Assembly (NCBI GenBank): GCA_021635425.1
Contig: JAJWOJ010000001.1
Location: 1 to 41,711 of the forward strand
Direction of reading: 5' to 3'
Source of the DNA: Clostridiales bacterium
GTDB lineage: Bacteria > Bacillota > Clostridia > Christensenellales > Borkfalkiaceae
DNA length: 41,711 nucleotides
Shown here one piece after another: positions 7,109-16,973 of the stretch (its first letter is position 1; the number at the start of each line of letters is the position of its first letter). The position numbers were made by a program, and so were the translations under genes. The notes under the pieces are model-generated. The model did not search any database. It saw only the letters and a program-made list of their open reading frames with translations, and was not told where the DNA came from.

Positions 7109-7993
7109 ATGGCGACAGCGAATTTAACAGTGAAAAAAACAATGTCCGCAAAGACGAGCGCGGCGATATATAAGGTCGTCTGCTACACGCTTTTAGTGTT
7201 GTTTGCGATTATTCTTATATTCCCCTACGTCTTTATGGTAAGCAAAAGCCTTATGACCCCCGAGGAAGCGATAAGCCCCAAAACGGTGCTTTTCCCCGCT
7301 TCTCCGCAGTGGGTAAACTACGCCGAGATATTGAAAGACAGCGGTTACGGAATGGCGTTCGTGCATACGCTCGAGGTTATCCTCTTCAACTCGATCGCGG
7401 TTCCTCTTTCGGCAACTTTCGTTGCGTTCGGCTTTGCGAGATTCAAATTCTTCGGCAAGAACTTCCTTTTCATGTTCATGCTCTCGACGATGATGCTTCC
7501 CGCCGTCGTAACGCAGATATCTCTGTACGTTTTATACAGCAAGATAAACTGGCTTAACACCCTGCTTCCGCTCACGATCCCGAACGTCACGGGCGGCGGA
7601 GCGATATATATCTTCCTTGCGCGCTCGTTTATTCAAAGTCTTCCGAAAGACATCGACGACGCGGCGAAGATTGACGGCGCAGGACCTATAAGAAGATATG
7701 CGGCGATAACCCTTCCTCTTTTAAAGCCCGTGATAATTTATATCGTCATCAACGTTTTCAATGCGGCATGGGGCGATTATTACGGTCCGCTCATCTGGAA
7801 GCTCGACGAATCCTTCCCCGACACGCTCGCATATAAGGTGTTCTACCTCATTACAAGCGGCGCGGTCGGTAACGACAAAACAAACATTCGTATGGCGGCG
7901 GGCGTTATAATGAGCGTGGTTCCCGCGGTCTTGTTCTTCATCTTCCAGAAGCAACTCATCGAAGGCGTTGCGATGGACGGTCTGAAAGGATAA
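7109..7993 (+). CDS. Sugar ABC transporter permease, MalG/UgpE/MsmG type
   Basis: This 294-residue polytopic membrane protein is the second half of the permease pair. Its first membrane segment (about 22-42) leads to FPYVFMVSKSLMTPEEA, characteristic of MalG-like permeases. The EAA loop is DIDDAAKIDGAGPIRRYAAI, and the C terminus ends VAMDGLKG, typical of this subfamily. GGGGAGGA overlaps the end of the upstream gene as the SD. It forms the translocation channel with the preceding permease. Confidence 0.93.
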   Translation: MATANLTVKKTMSAKTSAAIYKVVCYTLLVLFAIILIFPYVFMVSKSLMTPEEAISPKTVLFPASPQWVNYAEILKDSGYGMAFVHTLEVILFNSIAVPLSATFVAFGFARFKFFGKNFLFMFMLSTMMLPAVVTQISLYVLYSKINWLNTLLPLTIPNVTGGGAIYIFLARSFIQSLPKDIDDAAKIDGAGPIRRYAAITLPLLKPVIIYIVINVFNAAWGDYYGPLIWKLDESFPDTLAYKVFYLITSGAVGNDKTNIRMAAGVIMSVVPAVLFFIFQKQLIEGVAMDGLKG

Positions 7994-8021
7994 TAGCAAA
8001 GATATATCATTGAGGAAAATT

Positions 8022-9959
8022 ATGAAAGATAAATTAAAGAAAACGGCATGTTTATGCATGTCCGCGGCGATGCTTTTCGCGGCGACGGCTTGCGGTGATT
8101 CGGGTAACGGCGGAAACACGTCTTCGGGCGGCGGCACCTCGGCAAGCGAATCGACGACGGATAAGCTCCCTAACGATAACAGATATTTAACTCCGCAGGA
8201 GTACAGTATCGCAAATCTCACCGCGATCGACGATTACGGCAGAACGGTTACCGTCAAAGACCCGAATAACGACTCAAAAAAATATCTCGGAATGTTCTAT
8301 TTCGCCTGGCTCGGAAGTCAGGGAAGTACGGGCGTTTACGACGTAACGAAGCTTGAAAGGGATAATCCCGACGCTCTTTACGACCCGACGAACACCACCG
8401 ATTCTCCCGCATGGCAGTTCCATTTCAACAGCGAACCGCTTTTCGGCTATTATTCGATGAAAGACCCGTGGGTTATCACCCGTCACATCGAAATGCTCAC
8501 TTTCGCGGGTGTGGATTACGTGCTTTTCGACTTCACGAACGCCGTGACGTATAACGACGTCGTTCAGCTCTTTTTGGAGACTGCGAAGAAATTTAAAGAT
8601 CAGGGCTGGAACGTTCCGAAGGTAGGGTTTTACACGAACAGCTATTCGCTCAATACCTTAAACACCGTTTACAACAGATTTTACGCAAACGGTCAGTATG
8701 ACGACATGTGGTTCCGTTTCGACGGCGACCAAAGACCCGTTATCGTAGGCGTATCCACGGCGAACGGCGGCGCAACCGATCAGACGGACTCGTCGCAGTT
8801 TATTTCGACGGACAGCGACGTGTATAAATTCTTTAATTTCTATGAGTCGCAGTGGCCGTCTTCTTCAAATAAAAATCAGGAGAAGGGCTTCCCCTGGATG
8901 CAGTGGGGCGACCCCGTTCCCAACGAGAACGGATTCATTTCCGTTTCGGTCGCTCAGCACTCCGCGGCAAGCGTTTTCTTCTCAGATCAGCTCATGAACT
9001 CTTCGAGAGGATTCAACGGCAAGGGCGGAAAGGAAACCGACTGGAAGAAAGGCGCGAATTTCCAATGGCAGTGGGATACGGCTTTTGCTTACGACAAAGT
9101 CGGATTGGTTAAAAACATCTTTATAACCGGCTGGAACGAATGGACGGCTATCAAATATCCGTCGGGCAAATATCACACCGACGCCAACAGATGGCTGGGC
9201 ATTCCTAACGGCGCGAGTGGTTACACCGGTAAAGAAGTGTGGTTCGTGGACGATTACGATGCGGAATATTCGAGAGAAGTGGAGCCGGGCAAAGAATACG
9301 GCGACGGATTCTACATTCAGCTTGCTTCAAACGGCAGACAATTCAAGATGAACGACGCTAAAAAATACAACATGAAGAAAAAGACCATTGCCGACATCTC
9401 CGATTTCTCGGCATGGAAAAACGTCTTCGTGGAATATGCCGACTTTGCGGGCGACGCTATCGCGCGTGACGGCGAAAACGCGGCAAACGTTCCCCATTCT
9501 TATACGGACAACTCCAACCGTAACGACATTAAGACGATAAAAGTCGCTCATAACGACGAATATCTCTATTTCTACGTCGAAACGGCGGACGACATAACCG
9601 AATATAACGGAACGGATACCAACTGGATGAATATTCTCATTTCCGCGGGAAACACCGAAACTTCGTTCGCGGGCTTCAATTATATCGTAAACCGTTCGGT
9701 TTCGAATGGAAAAACTTCGATAGAGAAGTGCAGCGCGAAAGGTTTCAACTGGACTAAGTCGGGCGAGGGCGAAATAGCCGTTTCGGGCAATAAAATGGCT
9801 GTTAAAATTCCGCTTTCCGCACTTGGTCTCACGGCGGATAACGTAGAGGTTTCGTTCAAGGTCTGCGATAACGTTCAGCATCCCGACGATATTCTCGATT
9901 ATTACGTCACGGGCGACTCTGCTCCTATCGGCAGATTCGGTTACGCTTACGGCAAATAA
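8022..9959 (+). CDS. GH99/WbsX-like glycosidase lipoprotein with C-terminal carbohydrate-binding-like domain
   Basis: I choose ATG 8022, preceded by GAGGA at 8012-8016, over the in-frame TTG at 8010. The product is 645 residues. The lipoprotein signal ends at Cys24 (TACG) and a Gly/Ser linker follows. The catalytic region (about 75-430) has GMFYFAWLG near its start, GVDYVLFDFTNA, and FITGWNEWTA late in the barrel, a pattern I associate with GH99/GH71/WbsX-type TIM barrels. Residues about 460-645 look like a CBM9/DOMON-like beta sandwich (TIKVAHNDEYLYFYVET, then KMAVKIPLSALGL). It is probably a surface endo- or exo-glycosidase feeding the importer upstream. Family-level assignment is from motif memory, so moderate. 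Confidence 0.6.
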   Translation: MKDKLKKTACLCMSAAMLFAATACGDSGNGGNTSSGGGTSASESTTDKLPNDNRYLTPQEYSIANLTAIDDYGRTVTVKDPNNDSKKYLGMFYFAWLGSQGSTGVYDVTKLERDNPDALYDPTNTTDSPAWQFHFNSEPLFGYYSMKDPWVITRHIEMLTFAGVDYVLFDFTNAVTYNDVVQLFLETAKKFKDQGWNVPKVGFYTNSYSLNTLNTVYNRFYANGQYDDMWFRFDGDQRPVIVGVSTANGGATDQTDSSQFISTDSDVYKFFNFYESQWPSSSNKNQEKGFPWMQWGDPVPNENGFISVSVAQHSAASVFFSDQLMNSSRGFNGKGGKETDWKKGANFQWQWDTAFAYDKVGLVKNIFITGWNEWTAIKYPSGKYHTDANRWLGIPNGASGYTGKEVWFVDDYDAEYSREVEPGKEYGDGFYIQLASNGRQFKMNDAKKYNMKKKTIADISDFSAWKNVFVEYADFAGDAIARDGENAANVPHSYTDNSNRNDIKTIKVAHNDEYLYFYVETADDITEYNGTDTNWMNILISAGNTETSFAGFNYIVNRSVSNGKTSIEKCSAKGFNWTKSGEGEIAVSGNKMAVKIPLSALGLTADNVEVSFKVCDNVQHPDDILDYYVTGDSAPIGRFGYAYGK

Positions 9960-10031
9960 GCCGCGTAAAAACACGGCTTTCGGCGGCGGATAGCTGCAAA
10001 TTCGCGGCAAACCGCTTATAAATCAGGAAAT

Positions 10032-10052
10032 AAATCGGGTTCAAACCGATTT
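10032..10052 (+). promoter_or_regulatory. Hairpin directly upstream of the SD
   Basis: AAATCGG (10032-10038) and CCGATTT (10046-10052) form a 7-bp stem with a 7-nt loop. It ends one base before the strong SD AGGAGG (10054-10059) of the large surface-protein gene. It may protect the 5' end of a processed transcript or tune translation. The remainder of the 106-nt gap (9960-10065) has only a weaker 6-bp stem at its left end. Confidence 0.3.
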
Positions 10053-10065
10053 CAGGAGGAAAAAT

Positions 10066-13000
10066 ATGAAAAGGAAAATGGCAATGGTCTTAATGACCCT
10101 GGTTATGGCTGTGTCGCTCGTATTCGGAATGACTACGATAGCTCAAGCCTCAACCGAAATAGCATGGCCTGAAACGTTTACGTCTTCGGCATGGAGCGGT
10201 GCAACCGAGCTTCGCCTTCCTACGAACTACGGCGATTTCAACGGAGGAGACCTTAATCCTACGGCAGAAAATCTCGGAAAAGTAAGAATTACGAGAGGCG
10301 AAACGGTATACAAAGCTTCCAACGTTTACGGTTGGAATAACAAACTCACGTTCTATTTCAACAATACGGGTTACAACGGACAGGCGGCTCAGAGAGGCGA
10401 TATTCTCACGGTCGACGCGGGATTCGCTGTTTCGAAAAACGGTAACGAATATAACTGCACAAACGGAAAGAATTATATTTTCACGGGTACTGCCTGGGTA
10501 GACGGAACCGAACTTCCTCAGGAAGCGGAAGCGTTTGTTCTCGGAGACGTTTCTTCGACGAAAGGCGCGCAGATAGAGATTGCAAGCACTCAGCTTTTAA
10601 CGGGCGGCGACGAAGCCGAACTTACGGTAAATGCGGCAACTAATATTTCTATGACTGCTGCGGACGGCGAAGTTTACACTCCCAGCCACATCAGACAGAT
10701 TGTTTCGAGAAAGACTTTCAAGCTTTACTTCCTTAATGCAAACGGAAACGGAAAGAAATATTCTTTCGATTCTGCTGCAAAGGGCGACCTTCTTACTATA
10801 AAGAAAGGCTTTGCGATTAAAGGAAATTTCAATCTCGAAGCTAAAGAAGATATCAATTATATTTATACGGGTGCCGCTTGGATTCAAGGAGCAGAACTGC
10901 CCGTAGAGAAAGGCGAAATGACCGTTACGAAATTCGGTATGACGAGTTCTCACGGCAAAACCGACGCACTTCTTTATATCAACACCGACGCGGAAAATAC
11001 GACCGACTTCGGCGACGCGGATAAATCTTATCCGAGAGGATTCGTAACGTTTACGTTTGCGGACGGCACCGTCGGCGACGTATGGTATGCGAGAATCTGC
11101 AAAGACGAAGTAAGGCTTTTCGTTCGTAACAAAAACGGACAGGGCAATCTTAACGCAAAGAGCCTTGCAAGAGGGGATAAATTCGTTATCAAAACGGGTT
11201 TTGCGATCTCTTCCGACGGAGCAACCGAAGTTAAGGCAGACCTTAATTATATTTACACCGGTTCGGAATGGATTTCGGGAACGGAACTTCCTAAGGAAGC
11301 CGAAGAGTTGGTTCTCGGAGACGTTTCCGCATTCTTTGTTTCGGGTACCCAGATTGAAATCGGTTGTACCGTATTCACGGGCGGCGACGAAAAGGATTTA
11401 ACGGTAGAGAACGCAGATAAAATCGTTCTTACCGATACGACGGGAAAGACTTACGCTTCAAGTCACAGAAGACAGATTCCTTCGAGAAAAGCGTTTAAAC
11501 TCTATTTCAATAATACAGGTTATTCGTTCGACTCTGCACAACGCGGAGATAAACTCGTTATAGGAGCGGGCTTCGCTATTAAAGGCGACTACAATTATGT
11601 TGTAAAGAGCGATATAACGTACTTGTATACGGGAACGTGTTGGGTTAAAGCGACTGAACTTCCCGCAGAGAAAACAGAACTCAAAGTCAACAGCATTACC
11701 GCAGGCGTAGGCGTTTCGGGAGAAAATAGAGGCGACGCTCTCGTATATGTTAATACCGATTCTTCAAGCGACGTAAACAACGGCAATGCAGACGTTGCCG
11801 AACTTCGCAATTTCGTAAGATATACGTTTGCGGGAGAGAAGGTTGCGTACGGAAACGTATGGTATGCGAGAGTCAACAAAGCCGAAGCGAGATTCTTCGT
11901 TCGTCAGAAAGATAACGCGGCGTTGAATATGGCTGTTTCCGACATAGCGAAAGGCGATAAATTTACCGTAAAAAAAGGTTTCTCTATCGGCAACGCCGAA
12001 GTTAAAGCGGACGTTACCTATATTTTCAACGGAAACATATGGGTTGACGAAGCCGATTACGTCGATTACAGCAAATTCACCAAGACGGGTATCGTTGCGG
12101 ACGAAACCGAAATCACTCTTTATAAGGGCGATAAATTCGTAGTCCCCGCTCTTCATTACACTTACAAGGAAGAAGTTAAGGTTCCCGAGCTTGTCGAAGA
12201 AGAAGTTACCGTCGAGAACGCTCCCGATATGAATACGGTAAACGAAGACGGTTATGACGTAACGCTTAAAGCAGGCGGGTTCTCGCTCACGTTAAAGGTT
12301 AAAGTTCTTGCAACCACGGATATTTCCGTGTCGAACGTAATCGCAGATCTTGCATGGAACAGAATTCAGGTTATAACCACTTCCGGAAACGAAGCTAACA
12401 ACACAGCTTCGCAGAAAGAATATCTCGGATATTTCTCTTATATGAGAAACGGCGAGGAACTTACGATAGACAACTATATCACTCTTACCAAAAACTATGC
12501 GCTCGACGTTATGGTTGACGGTAATCATCTTATTTCGGGCGGAGTAAGCGGCATTAAGGTCGGCGATACTCTCACGATAAAGAAAGGTCTCCCGGGTGTT
12601 AACGGCGAAAGACTCGCAGAAACAGTAACTTACGTTTACAACGGATCTCAGTTCGTAGTTCTCGTAGAACCCGAAACGTTCGAACTCGCGGAAACTTCGG
12701 CAACGGTGTTCATCAACGTTACAAAAAAAATCGTCGTTAAAGACGACGATAAGGTAACCGCGGTTTACTCTTACGTTTCCGATCATCCCGAAATCGCAAC
12801 CGTTTCTCCTTACGGCGTTATCACGGGCGTTAAGGAAGGTACGGCAAAGATTACCGTTTCTTACAAGAACCTTGCGAAAGAGCTGACTGTTACCGTTAAG
12901 CCCGAACCCGCGAAAACGGGTATCGAAATCGTAACCGATATCACGAAATTCTATGTCCCCGTTTCCACAACCGAGGCTCCCACGTCGTTTGTCAAGGCGG

Positions 13001-14367
13001 GTTACACTCTTAAAGCCCGTTACGTTTACGAAGGCGGAGAATACGGCGAAGAGTTCGATGTAACCGAAGATCAGATCGGCGAAATAGATTATACGACGGC
13101 GGGCAACTACGACCTTACCGTAACCGTAGGCGAGTTTAAGTCGGCAGTAAACGTCGAAGTTTATAACTACAGAGAGGTTACTTCTTTCAATACGCTCGGC
13201 GTAAGCGGATATGATATCAACGACGACAGAAACGCTTCGGGAACCTGGAACGGTCACATGATAATAAGCATGTCTTCCGTATCCACAAGCGCGGGCAATC
13301 TTCTTTCCACCGCCTCCTGCGAGACGATGAGCGAATATATCGTTTACACGACCGCAGACGGCAAAACTTACTACGGCAAAGGCGATAAGGACAAGGAAAT
13401 CGATGACAGAATAGGTCTCTGGCAACTCGGCACGAACCTTCTTATCATGATTAAACCCGAAGGCGCAACCGCTAACCTCGGTTACGGCAGCGAAGATCAC
13501 TGGAAGAAGGACGCTCAGCATCCTTACGTCCCCATTTACAAACTCGGAGATAAGATTACCTTCAAGAAAGGTATGCCTATCTACGCTTGGAAGGGCGCGT
13601 TGGACGGAAGCAATAAGCCGCTTGAAGGCGCGGGATGTCTCATCGTCGAAGGAATAGTAACCGAAGATATCGTTTACTTCTGCTATGAAGACAACGGAAC
13701 GAGCAGTCTCTGGATGATTTATAAGGAATACACCGGTTTCACCGTAACGGCGGAAAAGACCATGTCGCTCGGAACGGCAAGCCCCGCGGGTGCGGTTAAA
13801 GTTCCCGCAGACGCTACGACGGGTACGTTCGCTTACGTTTCCGATCATCCCGAAATCGTTTCCGTAACCAAAGACGGCAACATGCTTGCGGAAAAAGTCG
13901 GCACGGCAACAATAACTATCACCCTGACGGGCGGCAAAGACGCGGACGGCAACGATCTCGCTCCTATCGTAAAGACTATCAAAGTTACCGTTAAAAACGG
14001 AATCAAGAGCATCTCGGGCAAGATAACCGTTCAGAAAGACGCTCAGGTCAACCTCGGAGATTACGAAATTACCGTTAAGTATTCCGACGGGTCGGAAGTT
14101 AAGGTTAAGCTTGACGACGAAAGAGTCGTCGTTGAAGATATCGACGCTTCCACGGTCGGAACCACAACGGCAAACATTCTCTTCAACGACGGAACCGAAC
14201 AGAAGAGAGGAACGATTACCGTTGAAGTAGTTGAAAAAACAGCACCCGCTGACAGCGGAAATTCTGGCAAAAAGGGCTGCGGCGGAAGCTTCGGCGGGCT
14301 TGGAATTTTAGGCGGACTGGCTGTTGCGGCGGCTGTCGTGATCAACAAGAAAAAGCGCGATAACTGA
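10066..14367 (+). CDS. Large secreted modular surface protein with Ig-like domains and Cys-Gly-Gly tail
   Basis: The 1433-residue protein has a signal peptide (about 1-28, ending AQA). Six related modules follow, each ending in a Y-[IVL]-[YF]-[TN]-G signature at residues 137, 265, 395, 519, 652 and 856. Modules 1 and 3 share the continuation ELP.EAE..VLGDVS, while 2 and 4 share ELP.EK.E and WYAR, so the first four are an A-B-A-B duplication. Two Big_2-type Ig-like domains carry the repeated YVSDHPEI (about 900 and 1260), and a Big_3-like domain covers about 1310-1395. The C terminus is GKKGCGGSFGG, a hydrophobic stretch, then KKKRDN. No enzymatic motif is seen. It is probably a surface adhesin or glycan-binding protein for the neighbouring system. 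An AGGAGG SD supports the start. Confidence 0.8.
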   Translation: MKRKMAMVLMTLVMAVSLVFGMTTIAQASTEIAWPETFTSSAWSGATELRLPTNYGDFNGGDLNPTAENLGKVRITRGETVYKASNVYGWNNKLTFYFNNTGYNGQAAQRGDILTVDAGFAVSKNGNEYNCTNGKNYIFTGTAWVDGTELPQEAEAFVLGDVSSTKGAQIEIASTQLLTGGDEAELTVNAATNISMTAADGEVYTPSHIRQIVSRKTFKLYFLNANGNGKKYSFDSAAKGDLLTIKKGFAIKGNFNLEAKEDINYIYTGAAWIQGAELPVEKGEMTVTKFGMTSSHGKTDALLYINTDAENTTDFGDADKSYPRGFVTFTFADGTVGDVWYARICKDEVRLFVRNKNGQGNLNAKSLARGDKFVIKTGFAISSDGATEVKADLNYIYTGSEWISGTELPKEAEELVLGDVSAFFVSGTQIEIGCTVFTGGDEKDLTVENADKIVLTDTTGKTYASSHRRQIPSRKAFKLYFNNTGYSFDSAQRGDKLVIGAGFAIKGDYNYVVKSDITYLYTGTCWVKATELPAEKTELKVNSITAGVGVSGENRGDALVYVNTDSSSDVNNGNADVAELRNFVRYTFAGEKVAYGNVWYARVNKAEARFFVRQKDNAALNMAVSDIAKGDKFTVKKGFSIGNAEVKADVTYIFNGNIWVDEADYVDYSKFTKTGIVADETEITLYKGDKFVVPALHYTYKEEVKVPELVEEEVTVENAPDMNTVNEDGYDVTLKAGGFSLTLKVKVLATTDISVSNVIADLAWNRIQVITTSGNEANNTASQKEYLGYFSYMRNGEELTIDNYITLTKNYALDVMVDGNHLISGGVSGIKVGDTLTIKKGLPGVNGERLAETVTYVYNGSQFVVLVEPETFELAETSATVFINVTKKIVVKDDDKVTAVYSYVSDHPEIATVSPYGVITGVKEGTAKITVSYKNLAKELTVTVKPEPAKTGIEIVTDITKFYVPVSTTEAPTSFVKAGYTLKARYVYEGGEYGEEFDVTEDQIGEIDYTTAGNYDLTVTVGEFKSAVNVEVYNYREVTSFNTLGVSGYDINDDRNASGTWNGHMIISMSSVSTSAGNLLSTASCETMSEYIVYTTADGKTYYGKGDKDKEIDDRIGLWQLGTNLLIMIKPEGATANLGYGSEDHWKKDAQHPYVPIYKLGDKITFKKGMPIYAWKGALDGSNKPLEGAGCLIVEGIVTEDIVYFCYEDNGTSSLWMIYKEYTGFTVTAEKTMSLGTASPAGAVKVPADATTGTFAYVSDHPEIVSVTKDGNMLAEKVGTATITITLTGGKDADGNDLAPIVKTIKVTVKNGIKSISGKITVQKDAQVNLGDYEITVKYSDGSEVKVKLDDERVVVEDIDASTVGTTTANILFNDGTEQKRGTITVEVVEKTAPADSGNSGKKGCGGSFGGLGILGGLAVAAAVVINKKKRDN

Positions 14368-14400
14368 CTTATAGGCAGACTTTTAAAGACTAATGAATAA

Positions 14401-14439
14401 CGTTTTCCCCCGCGGCTTATCGCCGCGGGGAAGAAAACG
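14401..14439 (+). other. Intercistronic stem-loop upstream of the GH78 gene
   Basis: CCCCGCGGC (14408-14416) pairs perfectly with 14422-14430 around loop TTATC. The stem extends through CGTTTT / AAAACG (14401-14406 with 14434-14439) across a small internal loop. No T tract follows, so it is not a classical + strand terminator. It is more likely an mRNA-stabilising or processing hairpin between the surface-protein and rhamnosidase cistrons. Confidence 0.6.
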
Positions 14440-14457
14440 AATTTTATGAAAGGTAAT

Positions 14458-16926
14458 ATGATTAAAATAACCGAAATAAAAACAGAACACAAAGTAAATG
14501 CTCTCGGCGTAGACGGAAATCCGCTTATAAGATGGAAATACGAAGGCGACGACCAGATTTCTTACAGACTTAAAGTGAAGCTTTCCGAGGTTTACGGAAA
14601 AGGCGACGTCTGCGTTTTCGACAGCGGAGAAGTTAACTCTGCCGATAATTTTTGCAGGGCGGACGGGGAAAAACTCGAACGCGGCAAAAAATACGACGTG
14701 GTTATTTCCTTAAACGGAGAAAAGGCGACCGAAGGCGGAGAGTCTTGTTTCCGGACTGCGATTATCCGCGAGGATTTCAAAGGCGATTGGGTCAATCTTC
14801 CCGTGAACAGTCAGGGCGGCTCTTCGCTTTACAGAATAAGAGGCAGATTGGATAAAAAGCCCGTGCTTGCTACGGCATACGTCGCAGGTATCGGATATAA
14901 CGAGCTGTATATAAACGGCAAAAAGGTCGGCGACGAACTTTTATCCCCCGCAACTTCCGATTACGCCAAGCGCATTTACTATAATACCTACGACGTAACC
15001 GATATCTTAGAAATCGGCGACAACGTGTTCGGCGTTGAAGTGGCTCACGGCTGGCTCGGCGCAAAGCGCATGCTTTTGCAGGTGAACGTTCTGTTCGACG
15101 ACGGAACGGAAACCGAATTTCATTCGGCTGTAGGCTGCGGATGGTGGGTTCGCGGCGGTGCGGTGAGAGAAAACAGCATTTACGACGGTGAAACTTACGA
15201 CGCGAGATATGAGGACGAAACGGCTCCGCATTGGGCTTCGCCCGAGTTTGAGCCTACCTGGGAAAACGGCTGGATGTACACCGTTTTCGCCGATATGCCC
15301 GCGGAAAATCTCAAACCTCAGAAAATCGAACCGATAAGAGTTTGCGACGAATACGCCCCTTTGTCTTTCAGAGAATACGAAGGATCGACGATCGTCGATT
15401 TCGGCGCGAATATCGCGGGCGTATGCGAAATCGAAGTTACGGGCGAGAGAGGTGCGGAAATAACCCTTAAATACGGCGAGAGGCTTGACGACAAGGGCGA
15501 CGTGAACAGACTGAACCTCAGAAGCGCGAAAGCCACGGATAAGTATATCTTAAAGGGCGAAGGCGTTGAAAAATACATGCCGAGGTTCACTTACCACGGC
15601 TTCCAGTACGTCAAAATAGAAATTTCTGGCAAAGCGACGGTTAAAAAGATAGTTGCGAAACATGTTCACACAGATACGAAAATAGTCGGAAATTTCGCTT
15701 GTTCCGACGAAAAACTCAATTATCTGCACAAAATCGCCGTGAGAACGGAGCATAACAACGAACATTCCATTTTGACCGATTGTCCGCAGAGAGACGAAAG
15801 ATTCGGCTGGCTTAACGATCTCGGCGCAAGGCTTTATCAGACCGTTTATAACTGCGATATGTCTTCGTTTTTCCCGAAGTTCACCGCAGATATAACCGAC
15901 ACTCAGCTTAAAGGCGGCGAGATAGGCGACACCGCGCCTTTCTACACGGGCGGCAGACCCGCCGACCCCGTGTGCGTGGTCTATCTTATGATGCCCCTTT
16001 ACTGCTATTCTTTATACGGCGACGATTCGGTAATAAAAACGGAATATCCTAACCTTAAAAAGTGGGTCGATTTCCTCCTTTCCAAAACCGAAAACGGCAT
16101 AATGACCTATTCTTACTATGCCGATTGGGTCAATCCCACGTGTTTCGGCGTTAAGGCGGACAATCTCTTCGTCTCCACGCTCTCTCTTTACTGGCATCTT
16201 AAACTTATGATTAAGATTTCCGAAGTTGCGGGCGAGAAAGAGGACGAGAAGTTTTACGCCGCGAGAGCGGAAGAGGTTAAAAATGCGATTAACGCCAAGT
16301 ATTATAACGAGAAAACTCATTCTTACGCCGGCGGTACGCAGACCGAAAACGCAATGCCGGTTACTCTCGGAGTAGCCCCCGAAAAAGACAGAGCGGCTAT
16401 CGCGGAAAACGTCGTTAAAGACGTTATCGCGAGAAATTATCATTCGACTTGCGGAAACGTCGGGTACAGACACCTGTTCTACGTTCTCGGAGAGTTCGGG
16501 TATCAGGATGCGGCGATTAAAATTCTCGAAAATCCCGAATATCCCGGTTGGGGATATATGGTGGAAAACGGCGCAACGTCGGTGTGGGAGAGATGGGAAA
16601 GCGAGATGTCCAACGAGATGGATTCGTTCGACCACCCGATGTTCGGAAGTTACGACGCGTTTTTCTACGCCTTCCTCGGCGGCATAACCGTGGACGATAA
16701 TGCGTTTGCGTGCGATAAAATTACAATTTCGCCCGTGAAACCGTCGGGTATGACTTACGTGAATTGCAGCTTCGATACGGTGAGAGGTAAGATTGTTTCA
16801 TGCTGGAAACAGGACGGAGACAAGACGTTATATCACGTCGAAATCCCTTGCGGAATAACCGCTCGTTTCAAGGCTCAGGGCGTTGAAAAAACTCTTGTTC
16901 ACGGCGTATACGACATTAAAATATAA
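14458..16926 (+). CDS. GH78 alpha-L-rhamnosidase, cytoplasmic
   Basis: I choose ATG 14458, with GAAAGG 4 nt upstream, over ATG 14446, which lacks an SD. The resulting N terminus MIKITEIKTEHKVNALGVDG matches how this family begins. The protein has 822 residues and no signal peptide. The N-terminal beta-sandwich carries GIGYNELYINGKKVGDELL and DNVFGVEVAHGW. The (alpha/alpha)6 barrel contains DCPQRDERFGWLND, giving catalytic-site candidates Asp441, Glu447 and Asp454, and TSVWERWE with Glu711, the other conserved acid. A C-terminal beta domain follows. It hydrolyses terminal alpha-L-rhamnose from imported oligosaccharides or glycosides. No rhamnose isomerase, kinase or aldolase gene is in this window. 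Confidence 0.93.
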   Translation: MIKITEIKTEHKVNALGVDGNPLIRWKYEGDDQISYRLKVKLSEVYGKGDVCVFDSGEVNSADNFCRADGEKLERGKKYDVVISLNGEKATEGGESCFRTAIIREDFKGDWVNLPVNSQGGSSLYRIRGRLDKKPVLATAYVAGIGYNELYINGKKVGDELLSPATSDYAKRIYYNTYDVTDILEIGDNVFGVEVAHGWLGAKRMLLQVNVLFDDGTETEFHSAVGCGWWVRGGAVRENSIYDGETYDARYEDETAPHWASPEFEPTWENGWMYTVFADMPAENLKPQKIEPIRVCDEYAPLSFREYEGSTIVDFGANIAGVCEIEVTGERGAEITLKYGERLDDKGDVNRLNLRSAKATDKYILKGEGVEKYMPRFTYHGFQYVKIEISGKATVKKIVAKHVHTDTKIVGNFACSDEKLNYLHKIAVRTEHNNEHSILTDCPQRDERFGWLNDLGARLYQTVYNCDMSSFFPKFTADITDTQLKGGEIGDTAPFYTGGRPADPVCVVYLMMPLYCYSLYGDDSVIKTEYPNLKKWVDFLLSKTENGIMTYSYYADWVNPTCFGVKADNLFVSTLSLYWHLKLMIKISEVAGEKEDEKFYAARAEEVKNAINAKYYNEKTHSYAGGTQTENAMPVTLGVAPEKDRAAIAENVVKDVIARNYHSTCGNVGYRHLFYVLGEFGYQDAAIKILENPEYPGWGYMVENGATSVWERWESEMSNEMDSFDHPMFGSYDAFFYAFLGGITVDDNAFACDKITISPVKPSGMTYVNCSFDTVRGKIVSCWKQDGDKTLYHVEIPCGITARFKAQGVEKTLVHGVYDIKI

Positions 16927-16930
16927 GGCT

Positions 16931-16963
16931 ATAAGTCGATAAACGCTATGTTTATCGGCTTAT
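16931..16963 (+). other. Intercistronic stem-loop upstream of the split glycosidase gene
   Basis: A 14-bp stem (16931-16944 with 16950-16963, one G-U pair, loop GCTAT) fills almost the whole gap between the GH78 stop and the next ATG at 16974. No T tract follows and no Shine-Dalgarno is visible before 16974. It resembles the hairpins before other enzyme genes in this window. Confidence 0.6.
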
Positions 16964-16973
16964 AAATAAATTT

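Noticed and set aside
8010..8024. TTG 8010 as start of the GH99-like lipoprotein gene
   Set aside because: The SD GAGGA overlaps this codon region and is correctly spaced for ATG 8022, which gives a normal signal peptide.
12292..13848. Long minus-strand open frame (518 codons) opposite the modular surface protein
   Set aside because: It lies wholly inside a well-supported + strand gene with signal peptide, repeats and Ig-like domains, has no SD or recognisable domain, and is explained by codon bias of the sense strand.
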